DNA from: Armatimonadota bacterium
Lineage (GTDB): Bacteria > Armatimonadota > Zipacnadia > JAUWAU01
Assembly (NCBI GenBank): GCA_030601885.1
Contig: JAUWAU010000043.1
Span: forward strand, 1-47,423
Direction of reading: 5' to 3'
Length of the DNA stretch: 47,423 nt
Shown here: in pieces, positions 15,611 to 23,254 of the stretch
Layout of the letters: every line of letters begins with the position of its first letter
How positions within the stretch are numbered: the stretch's first letter is position 1
Translations under genes and position numbers: made by a program
Notes under the pieces: generated by a model
Seen by the model: only the letters and a program-made list of their open reading frames with translations
What the model was told of the DNA's origin: nothing
Databases searched by the model: none

Positions 15611-16957
15611 CGCCGTCGGATCGCTGATATACTCATCCCACTGCGTATCGGCGGCGAAGTCAACAGCGCTGGCGTAGGCGCTGAGGTACTGCGTGGGCAG
15701 GTGTGGCAGGTAGATCATGACGCCGTGGGCATTGTCCACGTTCGTTGTGGGGAAGCCGGAGCTGCCGGTGGCGTGCACCTCGCCCACGAGGGCTGTGCCC
15801 GGCCCGGGGCCGATGCGATCTATGACGTCCTGGCACAGCGCGTCCAGGGACGGGTCGTCGAAGTGGGCCATAACGCGCTCGGCGAAGTCGTACAGGTCGC
15901 GATACATGTCCTCGGAAAAGGATTGCGTGGTGCCTCGGATGTCTACGAGGTCCGGCGCCGAGTCTGGCAGTTTCGCGCGCAACGCTTGTGCGAGCTGGTC
16001 CACCGCGTCGGCCAGCGCCTCGACGCGGCTCTCACGGAAGACCGCCTGCGTCACTGAGCTCCCGGCGCCCGTGGTATGTTGGCCCGGGGCGTACGAGTCG
16101 AGATAGTCCTGCAGTAGTCCGATGAGGAGTTCCTCGAGGGGCTGCTTCGGGTGGTTCGTCAGGCGGTGCAGGATGGAGTCGTACGGGTAGCCGTCGTTGG
16201 GCTCACTGAGCTGCGAGGCGATGAGATAGTCTACGCTGTCGCGCACCTGGTAGGCGACTTCCAGAAGCGCCTCCTCGGACACGTCGAGCCCGAGGATCTC
16301 AAGCTTCCTCCCGCGCGTTGCCTTGATGCGCTGCAGCGCCGACCGCAGCTCGGCGTTGGACAGGCAGTCCATGCCCGACGTCTCGTCGAAGATGACGCCC
16401 CGCGCGGATACCGCGCCGGCGTCGCGCGTCCTGACGGAGCGTGGCCGCCATCCCCAGCCGTGATTCACGAGCGCGAGGAAGTATCGTTTGGCCGGATACT
16501 CGCGCATCCCCCACTCGACGAAGTCTACGAGCGTGTCCTCCTCGCCCATGTTCACCTCGCCGATGTCCGCGAGGACGGGGCTAGTTATGACGAGGTTATG
16601 CTGACCGTCTCGGGGCTCGCCGGGCTCATCCGGGTCGCGCTCGACGCGAAAGCGCCGCGTGGTGACCCAATTCCCGTTCGTGGTGTCGTACGCCGGATGG
16701 CGATCCATCTGCACGATCACGTTGACGGAGCCGGTGCTGCCGATCACCTCCATCTCGTTGAAGTCGCCGATGATAGCCGGCTCCAGATCGCCGTCCCCGT
16801 CCATGTAGGCGAGCACCGTCCACTGCGCTGTTCCTGGGCCGTCACCCGAGCGCATCACTTCGGGGGGATTGCCGTCGCCGCAGCCCGGCAGTAACGCTGC
16901 GACCGACGCCGTCACCAGGGCTGCAATAGGAACGCCTCGTACTGAGTATCTGTGCAC
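15605..16957 (-). CDS. Clostripain-like (C11) lipoprotein lacking the catalytic Cys
   Basis: A 450-residue protein from the GTG at 16957, with a lipoprotein signal ending in lipobox LLPGC (Cys26), so probably outer-surface anchored. The C11 fold is clear: WTVLAYMDGDGDLEP, NVIVQMDR, the catalytic-His loop LVNHGWGW (His166) and LEVAYQV. In active clostripains the nucleophile lies in a DACLM-type motif; here the corresponding segment reads GLDVSEEALLEVAY, with Ser227 in place of Cys. It is therefore probably a non-peptidase binding protein, or less likely a Ser variant. It converges with the deacetylase gene, overlapping by 6 bp. A longer frame to 17179 has no signal. Confidence 0.8.
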   Translation of the reverse strand: MHRYSVRGVPIAALVTASVAALLPGCGDGNPPEVMRSGDGPGTAQWTVLAYMDGDGDLEPAIIGDFNEMEVIGSTGSVNVIVQMDRHPAYDTTNGNWVTTRRFRVERDPDEPGEPRDGQHNLVITSPVLADIGEVNMGEEDTLVDFVEWGMREYPAKRYFLALVNHGWGWRPRSVRTRDAGAVSARGVIFDETSGMDCLSNAELRSALQRIKATRGRKLEILGLDVSEEALLEVAYQVRDSVDYLIASQLSEPNDGYPYDSILHRLTNHPKQPLEELLIGLLQDYLDSYAPGQHTTGAGSSVTQAVFRESRVEALADAVDQLAQALRAKLPDSAPDLVDIRGTTQSFSEDMYRDLYDFAERVMAHFDDPSLDALCQDVIDRIGPGPGTALVGEVHATGSSGFPTTNVDNAHGVMIYLPHLPTQYLSAYASAVDFAADTQWDEYISDPTAL

Positions 16958-17117
16958 TTGCGTATCGGCCTTTCGTGGCTCCGGCCCGTGGCGATCGCGC
17001 TTACACGCCCGCTTGGCCCCAAGCATATCCTGTCCACGTGCGCGCTGCTGTGGCGCAACTCGCCCTGCCGGGCCCAGGCCGACCGTCGGACTGTCGTTGC
17101 TGCGCTCTGGCGGCTCT

Positions 17118-17585
17118 CTACGTGACGGGCACGTCTCGAGTAATGTCTTCACCCGTCTCAGAAGCAGCCTTCGACGCAAGTGGCTTCAGCGTCCGGACGG
17201 GCGCAACCTGCGGGATGCCGGCGCGCAGCCGCTGTGCCCAATGGGACGCCAGCCAGGACGACGTGGTGTTGTTGGCCTTCGCGTCACGCGGATAGACGGT
17301 AATGAGCTTCGTCTCACCTACATAGATGGTTGGCTTGCCGCGGATGTTCCCGATCCATACCTTCGGATTCCGGGTGTTCTCGTACGAAAGGATCTCCACG
17401 AGACGCTGATCCAGGAGCACGCGCCGCTCCTCGATCTTGAAGCCGGCAGCGGGAGTGCGGATCCTGAGGAACAGGTGATTGTCGATCCCGATCTCTGCCA
17501 GCGCCACGGCTGGGGCCGAATCGAGCAGGAGCGGCACGAGAACAAACCCCGCCAGCAGCAGAATGAATATGAGCCCTCGACGCAT
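17118..17585 (-). CDS. Small secreted protein of unknown function
   Basis: A 155-residue protein with a strong signal peptide (RRGLIFILLLAGFVLVPLLL, then AVALA before EIGIDN). ATG is preceded by AGGAGGT at 6-nt spacing. The mature part alternates beta-prone stretches (HLFLRIRTPAAGFKIEERR, NPKVWIGNIRGKPTIYVG, LITVYPRD) and has a C-terminal Ser/Thr/Ala-rich tail. There are no cysteines after the signal and no catalytic motif that I recognise. The IRGKPTIYVGETKLITV region suggests a small beta-domain similar to substrate-binding or SH3-like modules, but this is a guess. Confidence 0.65.
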   Translation of the reverse strand: MRRGLIFILLLAGFVLVPLLLDSAPAVALAEIGIDNHLFLRIRTPAAGFKIEERRVLLDQRLVEILSYENTRNPKVWIGNIRGKPTIYVGETKLITVYPRDAKANNTTSSWLASHWAQRLRAGIPQVAPVRTLKPLASKAASETGEDITRDVPVT

Positions 17586-17810
17586 TGCGGATACCTCCTC
17601 TGCGGCAGCGGAAAGAGTAAAGGGTCAAGGGTGAACAGCCAACATAGGCGGCATTCGGCCTCGGCCCTGTTGCCTTTGCCCTTTTTCCCTGCCGGTATTG
17701 CTGTCACGGGAGTTGTCCCGCACAGTGCGCGCTAAGGTTGTCCACCGGCGCTGCGTTTCCTCCCTCGAAGGCGGAGGGAGAGCAGATGACGCCCAACGAA
17801 CGATGCCGGC
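17586..17810. other. 225-bp gap with AAAGGGTCAAGGG-type inverted repeats
   Basis: Contains an AG-rich stretch (about 17608-17635, AAAGGGTCAAGGGTGAA core) and an imperfect inverted copy (about 17667-17692, TTTGCCCTTTTTCCC core) some 30 bp apart. No gene or clear promoter is seen. The pair lies upstream of the minus-strand small secreted protein. Confidence 0.35.
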
Positions 17811-20006
17811 TCAGTACGTCGGCGGCGGAGCGTAGGGAGGGCCGGGCGGAGGATAGGGCTGCGGGGGCGGATAGGCGGGTGGCCGGGGCATGGGGAGCTG
17901 CGTGCTCTGCCAGCTCTCCTTCCCCTGTTCGAGCAACTGGGCCGCGACAGGGATAAACTGAGACAGAGGCGCGCCGTCGCGGGCTGCCCTCAGAGACGCC
18001 TCAGCCTCGTCCCACGCCCCAAGCATAGCGTGCGCCTGGGCCGCACGAAGGTGGGCCTCTGCATTGCTCTGCCAGTACTGCACCGCATTGAAGCAGTGCT
18101 GGGCCGTCTCGCGCCAGTGGCCGCTGCTGCTCCACATGATGGCCATGGCCACTTCCGCGAGCGACGCCCATGTAGGAGCTCCTTTGGCCTTTGCCGCCCG
18201 TTGGCATGCCTCGGTGGCCGACGGGAAGTCGCTCACCATCGCCAGGCCGTAGCCCAGCACGGCATTCGCCGCGGCCTTGATGTCGCGTGACGCAAAGGTC
18301 TTGCCGAGCGCCGTCTGTGCCGCGGCGATGGCGGCTTCATAGTGTCCCTGGCGGAGGAGGATCAAGCCTTGAGACACGTCGGGCAAAGCGGCGAAGCCGA
18401 GGCTGCCACACAGCTCCACCGCCCGAGCGTGCATCGCCGCCGCCTCCTCGTACCTGCCCATCTCGGCGTACAAGCAGGCCATGAAGCCCGCCGCGGCGCC
18501 GCTCAGTGGCCGGACCTCGAGAGATAGCGCCTGCTCGTGCTCCTGAAGCGCCTCCTCGTACTGGCCGAGCTGAAAGTAGGCGTCGCCGACGCCGCTGTGA
18601 GCCAACACGCGACAGCTCTTGCTCCGGTCTATGCGCATCGCGGCACGGAGCCATGCAATGATCTTCTCGTGGCGACGCCGTGGGCGGTGGATGATGAGCG
18701 CGGCCTGGCAGATGAGGCTCCCTCGGCCGAGCACGATGCTGAGCCCGATAGGGATGACCACGATCGGCACGAGGCTCAGCCTGTAGTCGCTGCGCCAGGC
18801 GAGGCCTGTCTCAATCAGCATGATCACGGCCCATGTCCAACTGAACCCGGCAAGCAGCGACTCTTTGCCGCGGAGAGATCCGCGAACCAGGTCCCAGATG
18901 GTATCGATGATCATGAGGGGGCCGAATAGGCCCGCCGCCCAGAGGTACATGACCCCGGCCTGGGTCCACGTCGAGGGCCCGATGGAGCCGAACCTCGCGG
19001 CGGCCGGCGGCGAGAAGATCGCCAGGACGAGCAGCAGGTTGGCGCCGGCGACCCAGACGTCGGCCATGCCGGGCCTCTCGCGGGCGGCGATGCAGAGGAA
19101 CAGAATGGCCACAGCGGTTGTGACGGCCCACAGCGCCAGCGTGCCGCCCCAGTCGGCGGAAAGCCCCCATGCGCTCACCAGCCAATGGAGGAAGCCGCCG
19201 TGCTTGCCCTCGAGGCCGGAGGCCTGTGCCAAGTGGCCGATCGCCTCAAGGCGCTCCCCCTGAGCGAAAGCGATGATGCCGCGCACGTGGTGGACTCGGG
19301 GGCTCACTGGTTTGCCCTGGAGCACCTTGTCCGCGGCATCCGCCGCGGCATCGAAGTGCTCGAGCTGCAGGCAGCCCAGCGCCAGCGGCTCAAACGCCTC
19401 TACCAGGGCTTCGTCCAACTCCAGGGCCGTCTCGAGTTCGGCCACGGAATCCTCATACTGGCCCAGGCGCTCCAGGACGACGCCGAGGCGCAAGTGCAGC
19501 ACCGGCTCGTTGGGGAAATCCTCGAGCAGCTTCCGGTAGGCCCTTGTCGCTGCCTCCGATTTGCCGAGGTGCTCGTCGGCAATGGCGCCCTGGAAGATGG
19601 CGACCGGATCTTCGGGGAATTCCTTACGGAGTTTGGCGAACTCGTCGGCGCGTTTCTGAAGGTCATCGGCCCCCGCGTCCTCCGCCTCGAGAGCCCTGGC
19701 CCGCCAGATGACCCAATGGGCGAGGAACGACAGCCTGTACGACCGAAGGGCATACTCGCAGTAGGCTCTTGCGTTCTCGTAGTCCCCCTGGCTCAGGAGG
19801 CGATGGCCCTCTTTCGCGAGGGCGTGAGTGAAGTCCGCCGTGGAGTAGCCGGCTATCTCATCCGGCGGGAGGCTCCGGATGAACTCATCAGGCGTGGGGA
19901 CGTCGGGCAGCTCAGGCCCGGACACCGCCATGGCCCGCGCCGCCCAGCAGACAAGCAGCACCACCGTGGTGCACGCTCTGAGGCTGATGGTCCGTCTAAC
20001 GCTCAT
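17811..20006 (-). CDS. Membrane protein with two TPR blocks
   Basis: A 731-residue protein from the ATG at 20006 (MSVRRTISLRAC), which begins a signal peptide; an ATG 11 codons upstream adds nothing recognisable. An N-terminal TPR block (~50-270; GDYENARAYCEYALRSY, GQYEDSVAELETALELD) is followed by about five membrane helices (~290-440) and a second TPR block (~450-690; GQYEEALQEHEQALSLE, GRYEEAAAMHARAVEL, GHYEAAIAAAQTAL). The tail is a Pro/Tyr-rich repeat of PPP and PY units. TPRs on both sides suggest a scaffold linking envelope partners. Specific function unknown. Confidence 0.8.
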   Translation of the reverse strand: MSVRRTISLRACTTVVLLVCWAARAMAVSGPELPDVPTPDEFIRSLPPDEIAGYSTADFTHALAKEGHRLLSQGDYENARAYCEYALRSYRLSFLAHWVIWRARALEAEDAGADDLQKRADEFAKLRKEFPEDPVAIFQGAIADEHLGKSEAATRAYRKLLEDFPNEPVLHLRLGVVLERLGQYEDSVAELETALELDEALVEAFEPLALGCLQLEHFDAAADAADKVLQGKPVSPRVHHVRGIIAFAQGERLEAIGHLAQASGLEGKHGGFLHWLVSAWGLSADWGGTLALWAVTTAVAILFLCIAARERPGMADVWVAGANLLLVLAIFSPPAAARFGSIGPSTWTQAGVMYLWAAGLFGPLMIIDTIWDLVRGSLRGKESLLAGFSWTWAVIMLIETGLAWRSDYRLSLVPIVVIPIGLSIVLGRGSLICQAALIIHRPRRRHEKIIAWLRAAMRIDRSKSCRVLAHSGVGDAYFQLGQYEEALQEHEQALSLEVRPLSGAAAGFMACLYAEMGRYEEAAAMHARAVELCGSLGFAALPDVSQGLILLRQGHYEAAIAAAQTALGKTFASRDIKAAANAVLGYGLAMVSDFPSATEACQRAAKAKGAPTWASLAEVAMAIMWSSSGHWRETAQHCFNAVQYWQSNAEAHLRAAQAHAMLGAWDEAEASLRAARDGAPLSQFIPVAAQLLEQGKESWQSTQLPMPRPPAYPPPQPYPPPGPPYAPPPTY

Positions 20007-20051
20007 CGGCGCCACGCCCGTGTGCTGTACGTCTGGCACGATCTGGGGGCG

Positions 20052-21209
20052 CTACGAGGCCGCCGCACGCGCCCCTACCGAACAGGTCGCCCTCATCACC
20101 GCGACTACCTGGTGCATCTCCTCTTCCGTGTTGTAGAAATGTGGGGACAGCCGCACCGCGCCGTCGCGTACGACCGCGATCATGTTCTCGCGGACAAGGG
20201 CGGCGACGACCACCTCAGGAGCCACCTGAGAATGCCCCGCCGAGACGATGGCCGAGCGCTCCCCGGACGCACGGGAGCTCCGGATCTCAAAGCCCGCCCT
20301 CAGCAGCTCCTCGATGAGAACGTCCGTCAGCCGCAGCACGCGCCGCTCGATCTCGGTCGGCCCGACCTCGAGCAGCAGCCCCACGGCTTCGCCGAGGCCG
20401 AGGGCGCTGGCATAATTGCAGCCGCCCTCCTCGAAGCGCCCGGCATCCGGCCGCAGCTCCAGCTTGTAGTCGAGATACTCGTCCGCATCCACTACGCTGC
20501 GCCAGCCGACCATCGCTGGGACGAGCTCGTCGAGGATCGCCGTGCGGCAGTAGAGGTACCCGAAGCCAGTGGGGCCGAGCAGCCACTTGTGTGCGGCTCC
20601 CGCCAGGAAGTCAAGGGGCGCATCGGCGACGCCGATCTGCAGCGCGCCCAGGCCCTGGATTGCGTCCACGACGAAGTACGCTCCCCGCTCCCGACATAGC
20701 TCCCCGAGCGCGTGCATGTTGTTGCGGAAGCCGTTGGAGAACTCCACCCAACTCACGGCGACCGCCCGAGTGCGGGCGTCGATAGCCTCACGAACGTCAT
20801 CCACCAGAATGCGGCCGTCGCGATGCTTGACGATGCGCGTCTCGACCCCTCGCCGCTCCAGGCTTAGCCACGGATACACATTGGCGGGGAATTCGAGATC
20901 GGTGATGATGACGTTGTCGCCATCGCGCCACGGGATGCTATTGGCCGCGATGATGATGCCGTGGGTGGTGTTCTTGGTGAAGGCGATCTCGGCGGGGTCT
21001 GCGCCCATGAGCCGCGCCAGCCGCTGGCGCGACCGCTCAACGCCCCGGCGCCACTGGGCGCTATGGCGGGTGCCATTGTGCAGCACGTCGTCGGTATGCG
21101 CCTTGACAGCCTCAGCGCAGCGGCGCGACATGGGCGAGACGCCCGCGTGGTTGAGATGAATCAGGTTCTCTACGGCAGGGAGCTCCTGCCGCACCGATGT
21201 GATGTCCAC
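20052..21209 (-). CDS. Class V aminotransferase-fold PLP enzyme (SufS/epimerase-like, no desulfurase Cys)
   Basis: A 385-residue PLP enzyme from the GTG at 21209 (DITSVRQELPAVENLIHLNHAG). PLP-binding residues are visible: the TKNTTHGI phosphate loop, the Asp in YFVVDAIQGLGAL and the Schiff-base Lys in GAAHKWLLGP. The C-terminal VRLSPHFYNTEEE is typical of class V enzymes. The GHHCAQ-type loop that carries the sulfur-accepting Cys of SufS is absent (the region reads IAVVRDGAVRLS), which argues against cysteine desulfurase and for an isopenicillin-N-epimerase-like or lyase activity. A longer ATG start at 21287 lies in a dispersed repeat and is unlikely. Confidence 0.85.
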   Translation of the reverse strand: MDITSVRQELPAVENLIHLNHAGVSPMSRRCAEAVKAHTDDVLHNGTRHSAQWRRGVERSRQRLARLMGADPAEIAFTKNTTHGIIIAANSIPWRDGDNVIITDLEFPANVYPWLSLERRGVETRIVKHRDGRILVDDVREAIDARTRAVAVSWVEFSNGFRNNMHALGELCRERGAYFVVDAIQGLGALQIGVADAPLDFLAGAAHKWLLGPTGFGYLYCRTAILDELVPAMVGWRSVVDADEYLDYKLELRPDAGRFEEGGCNYASALGLGEAVGLLLEVGPTEIERRVLRLTDVLIEELLRAGFEIRSSRASGERSAIVSAGHSQVAPEVVVAALVRENMIAVVRDGAVRLSPHFYNTEEEMHQVVAVMRATCSVGARAAAS

Positions 21210-21279
21210 TGGCCTACCACCCCAGCGGTCGGTGGCGAGCGGCCGGGAGGCAGTGGGCTGGCGAATGGCCCCCGCTTTT

Positions 21280-21308
21280 CTGACCACTGATCACTGACCA
21301 CTGCCCAC
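21280..21308. repeat. CAGTGGT-type dispersed repeat at a gene 3' end
   Basis: Reads on the minus strand as GGGCAGTGGTCAGTGATC continuing to AGTGGTCAG; it spans the stop of the ceramidase-like gene, whose last residues are GSGQ, the same as in the TIM-barrel protein tail encoded by the copy at 14614-14647. Confidence 0.6.
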
Positions 21309-22688
21309 TAGCCTTTGCAGTAACCTACACGCCTCCTCCACCATCCGCGGTCCCGTCTCCGGCACCATCCGACTCGACCTGGCAAACCACGTCTCGTAAC
21401 CGCCCTCGTCGAAGGCCTTCACCGTCGGTATGTAGCCTGCGTAGTCGTTCGCCAGCTCGATCGTGAACGTCGTCCCGGCCGGCGAGCGGCGCTTGATCTC
21501 CAGCCCCAGCTCCACGAACATCTCCCCCGGGCAGCCCACCAGCGCCAGATCGTTGACCGCCAGCACCTGCACCCACGTCTGCTCCTCCTCCGGCCACTCG
21601 CTCAGATAGATGATCTCGTTGGCGTACACCCGCCCGCGCACGTCCTTCTCCGGCAGCGTCTTGAGCTTCCCCTTGGCCTCCGCGACCTGCTCCGGGGTGA
21701 TGGATCGACGCTTCACGGTAATCTCCGAGAGGGCCGCCTCCAGATCCACCTCGTCGGCGAACTCCATTTCCTTCCACACCTTCACCGCCTCGGCCGCCAG
21801 GATCTGCGCCACCTTGTGCGCCTGGCTGTACGGCGGGCCCTTCGGGGCCTCGCTGCTGACATCCACGTTGTTGATGTCCCCGCAGAATCCGTTGCTCATC
21901 ATGACGACGAAGTCTTTCCCCGTCATCTTGCGCACCGCGTCGCCGAAGAACGCGAAGTAGTCGGCCGAGATCAAAGTGCCCCTGCCGCCGCCGACGTAGT
22001 GCAGCGCGTAGTTCGCCAGCACACAGATCGGCTCGCCATCGGCCGACTCCACCACGAGCACCCCCACATCGGGATCAGTCGGCCCAACCGGCTCCACGAT
22101 GTCCGGGTTCAGCCGCCCCGGGTTCATCCGCACCGTGCCGTCTTTCATGCGGAACCGCCGGTTGAACACCTGCCCCGGCTCGCGCCCGACGCCGTAGCCG
22201 AGTCGCGCATCCTGGAGACGACTGACCGCGAGCTGCACGCTGTCGGCGATCTTCACCGTCGCCCACTCCATGTACTCCGGCTCCCCCGGCGTCCCGAGCA
22301 GGCCGCACGGCGACGGGCCGGTGTGGGTGTGGGTGCAGGAGATGAGGACGTTCTCCGGCGGGATGCCGCAGCGCTCCTGGATCAGCTCCTTGGACTTGTC
22401 CAGGTACTTCCTGGGCGCGGCGATCAGGTCGCACACGACGATGGCGATCCGCGTCTCGCCGTTGTCGAGCACGAGCGCCTTCGCATGCAGCTCATCGTGC
22501 ACATCCACCGACTTGCGCGCGGAGAAGGAACCCGCAAGCAGCGTTCCCAGCGGCGGGGTGATGTTGCTTCGCGCCGCTCCGGCCTTCAGTGTATCCGCCA
22601 TTGCCGCCATCCTCCCGGAAGAAAGCCCGGCGCACGCAAGCGCCGAGCCAATCAGTGCAATCAGTAATCGCCACGGCCTCATGCGCAT
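21291..22688 (-). CDS. Secreted neutral/alkaline ceramidase-like hydrolase
   Basis: A 465-residue protein from MRMRPWRLLIALIG (22688), a signal peptide ending near SSGRMAAMA. The N-terminal segment LKAGAARSNITPPLGTLLAG and the strongly conserved SCTHTHTGPSP, with further His in NYALHYVG and a C-terminal GEMFVELGLEIK and ELANDYAGYIPT, match the neutral/alkaline non-lysosomal ceramidase N-terminal family, a zinc amidase domain. Members in bacteria without sphingolipids probably cleave other amides, so the substrate is uncertain. The open frame upstream to 22865 is Arg-rich and overlaps the next gene, so it was not used. Confidence 0.85.
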   Translation of the reverse strand: MRMRPWRLLIALIGSALACAGLSSGRMAAMADTLKAGAARSNITPPLGTLLAGSFSARKSVDVHDELHAKALVLDNGETRIAIVVCDLIAAPRKYLDKSKELIQERCGIPPENVLISCTHTHTGPSPCGLLGTPGEPEYMEWATVKIADSVQLAVSRLQDARLGYGVGREPGQVFNRRFRMKDGTVRMNPGRLNPDIVEPVGPTDPDVGVLVVESADGEPICVLANYALHYVGGGRGTLISADYFAFFGDAVRKMTGKDFVVMMSNGFCGDINNVDVSSEAPKGPPYSQAHKVAQILAAEAVKVWKEMEFADEVDLEAALSEITVKRRSITPEQVAEAKGKLKTLPEKDVRGRVYANEIIYLSEWPEEEQTWVQVLAVNDLALVGCPGEMFVELGLEIKRRSPAGTTFTIELANDYAGYIPTVKAFDEGGYETWFARSSRMVPETGPRMVEEACRLLQRLVGSGQ

Positions 22689-22761
22689 CAGGTCTCGCGC
22701 CCTTCCGCGACAAAACCTACTTCCGCACAGCCCTTCTCTGTCCTCCGTGTCACCGCCGCCC

Positions 22762-23181
22762 TCACGCATCGGTCCCCCACCGCCCCGACTTCGCCGCTCT
22801 GGCGGCGCGCACGCGGGCAAGGAAGACAGCCACATCGGGCGCCCACGGGTCCCCCAGGTACGCATCCGCGCCCGCCTTCCAGCCCTCGTGTATCGCCCTC
22901 TGATCGCCCGACCCGTACAGGATCACCGGGATGTCGGCCGTCTCCTTCGCCCCTCGCGCCGCCCGGCAGAGCGCCAAGCCGGTCGTCTCACCTGCCTGCT
23001 CGCCGAACACAAAGGCCGAGGCGTCCTCGGGCAAGGTGTCGCCCTCACCGAACTCGCAGACCTCGGGGCGATACCCGGCCTCGCGCGCGGCATCGACCAC
23101 GTGCTGCAGGGCATCGCCGAACCACTCCGACCCATAGATGCACGCCAACGGCGTGTCTTCTGTCCCTTCCTGAACCGACAT
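22762..23181 (-). CDS. Degenerate response-regulator receiver-domain protein
   Basis: A stand-alone 139-residue protein whose second half follows the receiver fold: GLALCRAARGAKETADIPVI, GWKAGADAYLGDPW and FLARVRAARA. The residues needed for phosphorylation are replaced: the phospho-acceptor Asp position falls on Gly60 (AFVFGEQ), the conserved Thr/Ser after the beta-4 strand on Gly90 (VILYGS), and the invariant Lys on Asp111 (LGDPW, where active proteins have TKPF). It has no output domain. It may bind a partner constitutively. An AG-rich ribosome site (AAGGGGGG) precedes the ATG. Confidence 0.75.
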   Translation of the reverse strand: MSVQEGTEDTPLACIYGSEWFGDALQHVVDAAREAGYRPEVCEFGEGDTLPEDASAFVFGEQAGETTGLALCRAARGAKETADIPVILYGSGDQRAIHEGWKAGADAYLGDPWAPDVAVFLARVRAARAAKSGRWGTDA

Positions 23182-23254
23182 TCTAATCCCCCCTTCCTCC
23201 CGCGACTGGTGTCCACTATGATCTAGTCCAACGCTGCCGAGCGAAGCCGCCCTA

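Noticed and set aside
21210..21287. ATG at 21287 as start of the class V aminotransferase
   Set aside because: It lies in the CAGTGGT-type repeat and adds 26 residues without family similarity; the GTG at 21209 begins the conserved part.
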